From Candidatus Lambdaproteobacteria bacterium (lineage in GTDB: Bacteria > SAR324 > NAC60-12): a DNA stretch of 10,933 bases. Under the pieces are notes generated by a model. The model ran no database searches and was not told the origin of the DNA. It saw only the letters and a program-made list of their open reading frames with translations. Both the position numbers and the translations under genes were made by a program. Positions 6,332 through 10,933 of this stretch are shown here, piece after piece. Each line of letters starts with the position of its first letter. Position 1 is the stretch's first letter. The stretch covers positions 1 through 10,933 of the forward strand of contig DTUH01000167.1 in NCBI GenBank assembly GCA_012964265.1. Direction: 5' to 3'.

Positions 6332-8983
6332 TTAGTTCTCAGTTATTGCCGGTTTAAGTTTCAAAACATTGGGTAATGTCACCGCCAGTGCAGGCAGTAA
6401 AATCATTGTTGCTAAAGCACTGATATTTAAGGTGAGCCAGATCATCCAGCTCAGGGTTACCAATGGCAAAAATTCTGATACACTTAGCGCCAAAAAACCA
6501 AATCCGACTGTTACTGCATTCGCCGTGATGGCTTTGCCGCTGCGTTTGACTGTTTTAGCAATGGCATCCAGGAGTTCAGTACCTTGAGCTATTTCACTGA
6601 ACATACGGGACAGATAATGAATGCTGTAATCAACACCAATGCCAATCACAATGCTGCTTACGAGAGCTGTGCCAATATCCAGATGAACACCGAAAAAACC
6701 CATAACACCAAAATTGAACAGTACTGTAAATGCTAGTGGAATCATCCCCAACACTCCCCGGTAAACGGAGCGGAAAATCAAAACGAGCATCAAGAATACG
6801 GCCAGTAAAGAACCACTCAAACTAAGAATTTGACTCGATACAACCTCAGTGCTGGTAGCCACATTAATCGGAACCATTCCCGCTGAAATCATGCTGAAAT
6901 CAGGCGGGAATTGCCGTGCTGCATAATCTTCGATACGCTGCAGAAGTTTTTCTTCCTCACTCGTCGAGCTGGAACTGATTGTAACAGCCAAGTTTAATTT
7001 CCTGTACTCACTGTCAACCACATCTGATAGCACATCTCCGCCTGAATTTTCATAAAGCACCAGATATTGTGCGACCAAATCCCTACCGTGGACTTCGTGC
7101 TTAACGATGCGTTTTCCAGTTTGACCGTTTTCATCAAATGTTACTTCACTTTCAAGCAATTCAACAGATTCTGGCAGACGATTGAATTCCGCACGATTCT
7201 CGTTAAACGCATAGCTGATACGTTTGATCAAATCAACAAGTGAGAATGTACGTTTGACTCTTTGTTCCTGCATCAGATAATTCTGAAAATTTTCAACGAG
7301 CTTTAAATTTTCAGGGTTTTTCCATGGTTCATCTTCTCCATTTTTTGTAATAACAATGTTGATCGTGCGACTGCCCGACATTTTTTCCATGGCCTTATTT
7401 GCTACCACAAAAGGTGCGTTTGCTTTGAAATAACTTTCCAGACTGCTTTCCACTTTCAATTGTAAAAGTCCATAAACAGAAAATCCGGTAATCACTAATG
7501 CTCCAAGCAAAATCATTCGTGCATTGCTGAGAACCCAGGCTGTTATGCCCTCAAGAAACTTTTGGAACAGGTGATCCATGAAATTCACCTGATGTACTCT
7601 ACTGATTTTGCTATTATTTATTGCTGTGTCGCCTACTGCCACTGATTCCTTTTCCGGAAGCAGCATCAGCAATGCGGGTATAAATACCAGTGAAAGTACC
7701 ATTGCCAGCAAAGTTCCAATTGCCACAAAAATTCCAAAGGTCAAAATCGGCACAATATCACTGACTGTGAGAGAAAAGAAACCGACTGCGGTTGTGAGCG
7801 AGGTCATTGTTACCGGAAGAGCCAGTTTTTCCAGCATCATCGAAACAGCTTTTTCACGGGGTTGCCCTTCCAGACGATTGTCACGATATTCGGAAAACAT
7901 GTGAATACCGTCTGCTACACCAATCGAAATCAGAAAAACCGGCAATGCAGATGTGATGCTGTTTAACGGAACCTCAAAAATAACCATGATTGCCAGCGTG
8001 AACAAGATCGAAAACCCAACTACCAGCATGGGGACCGCAACCCCACTCGGCCGCCTGAAAGTCAGCCAGAGGAAAAAGATGGCCAGCAGAGCCACAAAAG
8101 GAAAGAAGCGCTTAGTGTCCTGATCAATCACCGTACGCAAAGTGGCGGCGACTATTGGGAACCCGGCGATGTAATGTACATCTTCTCCTGGATTATCCTC
8201 AAAAACTCTTTCCAGTGCTTGATAAATTGCGTACAGATTTTCTGAATCATCTTCATTTGTTGCCAATTCAACAAAAATACCGGTACGTCGTCCGTCTTCG
8301 CTGGAAAGGTAGTTCCGGAACAATTCGTTACCTAATACTTGAGCGCGCAAACTTTTCATCTCTGCGGAAGTTTGAGGAATTTCCGCAAGAATTGGAGAAA
8401 TTTCCAATCCATCATCTGTACCGACAATATCATCAGTATTCGACATCGAAAGTACTTCCACAACCGGAGCGGCACGAACTTCTATATTCCGGATCAAGTC
8501 ATCCCATTCCGGAAGCCACAATGAATTTTGTTCGAGTGATTCCCGAATTTCTGCAAATTCCAGCCAAAACATGTCATCGAGTTCTTCGACTTCATTTGGA
8601 AGGATTTTACGGAACTGTTCACCTGCTTCTGTGGATAACTTTTCTGCCATTTGACTTAGATCAGCCAAATCTTCCGGTGACAATAACTTTAGATTTTCGA
8701 TTGCATCAGTCAAACGCTGGATACGCTCCAGAGTAGAAATTTTGAAAATAGTATCCTTTGCTTCCAGCATGATGAACACACCAGGATTGGTACCGGTGTA
8801 ATCTTCACGAAGCTGCTGCATCGCTACACGGACAGGATGACTGGGTGGTAAAAGATGAGGACTGGGATCTTTTTCAATATAAAACAGGCTCGGAACAGCT
8901 ATGATACCCAATAAAACAGTTGAGAAGAGTATTTTTTTTGGATGGTGGATAACGCATCTTTTGAGAATATTGAGGATTGTCAA
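6332..8983 (-). CDS. RND superfamily exporter, HAE3/MMPL-like (COG1033 type)
   Basis: This 883-residue inner-membrane protein has the duplicated RND fold. The first half has membrane segments at about 18-36, 293-309, 315-337, 342-361, 390-407 and 411-442. The second half has them at about 488-507, 721-738, 744-763, 768-788, 817-837 and 840-868. Each half has a large periplasmic loop (about 37-292 and 508-720). The fourth segments carry D358 in ISIGVADGIHMFSEYRD and D785 in IGIGVDYSIHYLSRM, the expected proton-relay region. TSLTTAVGFFSL and NAVTVGFGFLALS are family blocks. Such transporters, hopanoid exporter HpnN among them, typically move lipids or other hydrophobic compounds; the substrate here is unknown. 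The first loop holds an acidic helical insert (about 103-168). The start is TTG at 8983-8981, supported by AAGGGA 7 nt upstream. No membrane-fusion protein or outer-membrane channel gene is nearby. Confidence 0.9.
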   Translation of the reverse strand: MTILNILKRCVIHHPKKILFSTVLLGIIAVPSLFYIEKDPSPHLLPPSHPVRVAMQQLREDYTGTNPGVFIMLEAKDTIFKISTLERIQRLTDAIENLKLLSPEDLADLSQMAEKLSTEAGEQFRKILPNEVEELDDMFWLEFAEIRESLEQNSLWLPEWDDLIRNIEVRAAPVVEVLSMSNTDDIVGTDDGLEISPILAEIPQTSAEMKSLRAQVLGNELFRNYLSSEDGRRTGIFVELATNEDDSENLYAIYQALERVFEDNPGEDVHYIAGFPIVAATLRTVIDQDTKRFFPFVALLAIFFLWLTFRRPSGVAVPMLVVGFSILFTLAIMVIFEVPLNSITSALPVFLISIGVADGIHMFSEYRDNRLEGQPREKAVSMMLEKLALPVTMTSLTTAVGFFSLTVSDIVPILTFGIFVAIGTLLAMVLSLVFIPALLMLLPEKESVAVGDTAINNSKISRVHQVNFMDHLFQKFLEGITAWVLSNARMILLGALVITGFSVYGLLQLKVESSLESYFKANAPFVVANKAMEKMSGSRTINIVITKNGEDEPWKNPENLKLVENFQNYLMQEQRVKRTFSLVDLIKRISYAFNENRAEFNRLPESVELLESEVTFDENGQTGKRIVKHEVHGRDLVAQYLVLYENSGGDVLSDVVDSEYRKLNLAVTISSSSTSEEEKLLQRIEDYAARQFPPDFSMISAGMVPINVATSTEVVSSQILSLSGSLLAVFLMLVLIFRSVYRGVLGMIPLAFTVLFNFGVMGFFGVHLDIGTALVSSIVIGIGVDYSIHYLSRMFSEIAQGTELLDAIAKTVKRSGKAITANAVTVGFGFLALSVSEFLPLVTLSWMIWLTLNISALATMILLPALAVTLPNVLKLKPAITEN

Positions 8984-8990
8984 GATTTGA

Positions 8991-8996
8991 TCCCTT
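8991..8996 (-). promoter_or_regulatory. Shine-Dalgarno sequence fixing the exporter TTG start
   Basis: The minus strand reads AAGGGA followed by 7 nt and then TTG at 8983-8981. It is the best-spaced ribosome binding site in the window. It supports the non-ATG start, because the next internal ATG (residue 55) would remove the first membrane segment. Confidence 0.6.
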
Positions 8997-9017
8997 AGAA
9001 AATTAGTAAGTTGGATT

Positions 9018-9045
9018 ATTATTTTTACCGAAATGATTTTATCAA
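9018..9045 (-). promoter_or_regulatory. Candidate sigma-70 promoter for the exporter and Bat run
   Basis: On the minus strand TTGATA (9045-9040, 5 of 6 to TTGACA) is separated by 16 nt from AATAAT (9023-9018, 5 of 6 to TATAAT). The predicted transcription start near 9011 gives a leader of about 28 nt with the AAGGGA ribosome site. It is the strongest promoter match I found in the divergent intergenic region. The AT-rich background raises the chance of a false match. Confidence 0.45.
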
Positions 9046-9118
9046 ATAGTTGGTTTAACAGGCAAGTTGGGATTTGTTTCAGTTTGTTAAAGTCATGCAG
9101 ATTTATCCCCTGTCAGGA

Positions 9119-9147
9119 TTGAATTAATTAACAAAATGAGTTAGTAT
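9119..9147 (+). promoter_or_regulatory. Weak candidate promoter for the aminotransferase gene
   Basis: TTGAAT (9119-9124) and TAGTAT (9142-9147), each 4 of 6 to consensus, are separated by 17 nt. A start near 9154 would leave a leader of about 85 nt. Another TATAGA at 9178-9183 lacks a good -35 partner. The rest of the 255-nt gap at 8984-9238 holds no gene. Confidence 0.3.
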
Positions 9148-9238
9148 TAAAAACCAATTTTATCCAGGGCAAAAAACTATAGAAACAGCTTTTGTTTAGG
9201 CACAAAAAAACACTAAAGAAACCATCAGCTAACACACT

Positions 9239-10840
9239 ATGTTGCTAGAAGACCAGCTTCCACGAATCCGAAAACTAATCAGGGAAAAACTTGGTGCCCT
9301 GCCGACCGGTGCCCTGCAAAACGAAGTTTTGATGCGCACAGCATTTCGGCGCTTATATCAGGCCTTACCAAGAATGATTCGTCTAGCCGTAAGTGAGCAT
9401 GGATTTGTTGAATTCTGCATGGCAAATCGTGAACGATTAGTGAATTTTGGAGATGTTGTTTCAGAAAAAATTTCAGCCGCGAAAACTGTAACCGTAAATG
9501 AAAGTAATGCGGTGAATGCCCATAACACAAAACGAGAGCATAATGAAGAACTCACAACCGCCGAAATGTTAGCAACCGCGCAACGGGTTTTTTTGCCAAC
9601 CTATGCTCCCAACCTGATATTAACTCGTAGTAAAGGAGCAAAAGTCTGGGACAGGGACGGCAATGAATACATTGATTTCGGCGCTGGTATTTCTGTCAAC
9701 AGTCTAGGGCATCAGGATCCGGAACTAATGCATGCCTTGACTGAACAATCCGGAAAACTTTGGCATACAACAAATTTGTATCTCACTGAACCGGCCATAA
9801 AACTGGCTGAAAGTTTAGTGGAAGCAACATTTGCGGATCGTGTTTTTTTCTGCAATTCCGGAGCAGAAGCAAATGAGGCGGCAATTAAGCTTGCACGCAA
9901 ATCATCAAGCTTGATTCATCCTCCTGAAAAACGTGAGATCCTGACATTTGAAGGTTCGTTCCATGGCCGAACGCTTGCCACCGTCACCGCCACTGCGCAA
10001 CCTAAATATCAACAAGGATTTGAGCCGCTACCGGAAGGATTTCGTTACTGTCCATTTAATGATTTTGAGGCAGCAACAGCAATGATCGGTTCTCAAACTT
10101 GCGCAGTAATGATAGAACCGATTCAGGGAGAAGGCGGGGTTAATACCGCAAAATCAGGATTTTTACTTCATTTAAGAAATCTTTGTGATCAACACAACGC
10201 GCTCTTGATTTTTGATGAAATACAAAGTGGAATGGGACGTACCGGAAAATTATTTGGCTACCAGTGGGATGATACTGAAGCGCAGGCCCAAAAGGAAAGT
10301 CCTGAGCCACTGAAAGCAACTGTACCGAAACTGATTCCGGACATTGTCACTATGGCCAAGGCGTTGGGCGGTGGACTCCCTATTGGTGCAATGCTTTGCA
10401 CAGAAAAAGTCGCGCAATGCTTTAAACCAGGAGACCACGGCACTACATTCGGAGGGAACCCGATTGTTACAGCTGTCGCACGAGCTGCGTTCATGAAAAT
10501 AAATACTCCGGAAATGTTGTCTGGTGTAGTACGAAAAGGAGCAATCATTAGAAAGCACCTTGAGTCACTCAACAACGAATTAAGTTTGTTCGAAAACATT
10601 CGCGGACGTGGAATGATGATTGGTGCAGTGCTTTCAAAAGCATGGAAAAACAAAGCACCTGCCATGGTCACGGCCTGTCAGAATTACGGAGTATTGGTAC
10701 TGGTCGCGGGACCCGATGTGCTGAGGTTTTTACCGCCGCTGAATATTTCAAACGAGGAACTACAAGCTGGTTTCGATCGTGTCAGCCTTGCTCTTAAAAA
10801 TGTTCATGCTGCTGAACTTGCATCCGGTTCACAGTCTTAG
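9239..10840 (+). CDS. Class III PLP aminotransferase (ArgD/GABA type) with N-terminal extension
   Basis: Residues about 109-525 are a complete fold-type I class III aminotransferase. Seen are LTRSKGAKVWDRDGNEYIDF (128-147), NSGAEANEAAIKLAR (206-220, PLP phosphate region), the F241-H242-G-R-T ring-stacking block, EPIQGEGG (293-300), D326-E327 in FDEIQSG, the Schiff-base lysine K374 in TMAKALGGGLPIGA, T403 in GTTFGGNP, and LRFLPPLNI (495-503). These resemble acetylornithine and succinylornithine aminotransferases and 4-aminobutyrate aminotransferases, moving an amino group from a terminal or omega amine to 2-oxoglutarate. The exact substrate cannot be read. At 533 residues it is about 130 longer than usual. 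Roughly 108 residues at the N-terminus are extra, helical and basic (RIRKLIREKLGALPTGALQN), and about 18-20 residues are inserted near 344-363. The ATG at 9239 has no strong ribosome site, and M110 is the start that would give a standard length. It is divergent from the exporter and 37 nt before gmd. Confidence 0.88.
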   Translation: MLLEDQLPRIRKLIREKLGALPTGALQNEVLMRTAFRRLYQALPRMIRLAVSEHGFVEFCMANRERLVNFGDVVSEKISAAKTVTVNESNAVNAHNTKREHNEELTTAEMLATAQRVFLPTYAPNLILTRSKGAKVWDRDGNEYIDFGAGISVNSLGHQDPELMHALTEQSGKLWHTTNLYLTEPAIKLAESLVEATFADRVFFCNSGAEANEAAIKLARKSSSLIHPPEKREILTFEGSFHGRTLATVTATAQPKYQQGFEPLPEGFRYCPFNDFEAATAMIGSQTCAVMIEPIQGEGGVNTAKSGFLLHLRNLCDQHNALLIFDEIQSGMGRTGKLFGYQWDDTEAQAQKESPEPLKATVPKLIPDIVTMAKALGGGLPIGAMLCTEKVAQCFKPGDHGTTFGGNPIVTAVARAAFMKINTPEMLSGVVRKGAIIRKHLESLNNELSLFENIRGRGMMIGAVLSKAWKNKAPAMVTACQNYGVLVLVAGPDVLRFLPPLNISNEELQAGFDRVSLALKNVHAAELASGSQS

Positions 10841-10877
10841 GAATACACACAAAAACTTTCTAAACATTTAATTAAAG

Positions 10878-10933
10878 ATGAAAAAAGTAGCATTTATCAC
10901 AGGCATCACCGGTCAAGACGGAGCTTATCTTGC
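10878..10933 (+). CDS. gmd: GDP-mannose 4,6-dehydratase, first 18 residues (cut by right edge)
   Basis: The ATG at 10878 opens a frame reading MKKVAFITGITGQDGAYL up to the window end. The G9-x-x-G12-x-x-G15 NAD(P)-binding turn inside TGITGQDG is highly characteristic of Gmd among short-chain dehydrogenase-like nucleotide sugar enzymes. Gmd converts GDP-mannose to GDP-4-keto-6-deoxymannose, the precursor of GDP-fucose, GDP-rhamnose and GDP-perosamine used in surface polysaccharides. It starts 37 nt after the aminotransferase stop with only a weak AAAG ribosome site, so co-transcription is possible but not shown. Only the first beta strand and nucleotide-binding turn are visible. Confidence 0.85.
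   Translation, partial: MKKVAFITGITGQDGAYL

Noticed and set aside
8155..8736. Open plus-strand frame of 193 residues opposite the exporter gene
   Set aside because: It lies wholly antisense to a strongly supported coding region, shows no recognisable motif, and has the composition expected of a reverse-frame shadow.
9054..9091. Inverted pair TTTAAC and GTTAAA as an operator
   Set aside because: The arms are six bases, A/T-rich and 26 nt apart, too weak to separate from background.
9124..9131. Palindrome TTAATTAA in the divergent intergenic region
   Set aside because: An eight-base A/T palindrome is expected by chance in such AT-rich sequence, and no flanking symmetry extends it.
9119..9136. 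Possible ARG box (arginine repressor site) before the ArgD-like gene
   Set aside because: Only one half site (TGAAT) fits; the second half reads TAACA rather than ATTCA, so the match is no better than chance in A/T-rich DNA.
1..10933. CRISPR array, mobile element, or defence system
   Set aside because: No spaced direct repeats of CRISPR type, no transposase, integrase or terminal inverted repeats, and no defence-type gene. The AAA+ and VWA genes are clearly of the MoxR-Bat type rather than a MoxR/VWA-based antiphage module.

Overview
The window is ordinary, densely coded chromosomal DNA of moderately low GC (roughly 40% by eye) from a Gram-negative bacterium with two membranes. It carries a periplasm-facing Bat gene set, an RND-superfamily exporter and the start of a GDP-mannose 4,6-dehydratase gene. 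The order moxR, DUF58, DUF4381, batA, fused batB/batC, batD is the layout familiar from Gammaproteobacteria and some neighbouring lineages such as SAR324-like bacteria. This is recalled family knowledge, and the taxon cannot be fixed from this window. I see no tRNA, rRNA, CRISPR array, insertion sequence or phage gene.

Positions 1-8983, all on the minus strand, hold one long run of seven genes read right to left. They are an 883-residue RND exporter of the HAE3/MMPL-like type, a MoxR AAA+ ATPase, a DUF58 protein, a small DUF4381 membrane protein, the von Willebrand A (VWA) protein BatA, a fused BatB VWA plus BatC TPR protein, and BatD. BatD is cut by the left edge. Most gaps are 3-39 nt. The two larger ones, 163 nt between moxR and DUF58 and 99 nt between DUF58 and DUF4381, hold no gene, and the first contains an imperfect hairpin followed by a T run. 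The family model is that the MoxR ATPase acts as a chaperone-like remodeller of VWA and DUF58 partners. BatA, BatB/C and BatD would form an inner-membrane assembly facing the periplasm, linked to envelope integrity or stress tolerance. The RND exporter lies only 23 nt upstream of moxR and may belong to the same transcript.

Positions 8984-9238 form a 255-nt divergent intergenic region with a good minus-strand promoter candidate for the exporter and Bat run and a weaker plus-strand candidate. On the plus strand a class III PLP aminotransferase (9239-10840) carries an unusual N-terminal extension of about 108 residues. After 37 nt comes the start of gmd (10878 to the right edge), the entry enzyme to GDP-fucose and related GDP-deoxyhexoses used in surface polysaccharides.

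I do not see a clearly new multi-gene system. The points most worth checking are the exporter-MoxR-Bat linkage, the acidic insert in the exporter's first periplasmic loop, the aminotransferase extension and the nine-base tandem repeat in batD.
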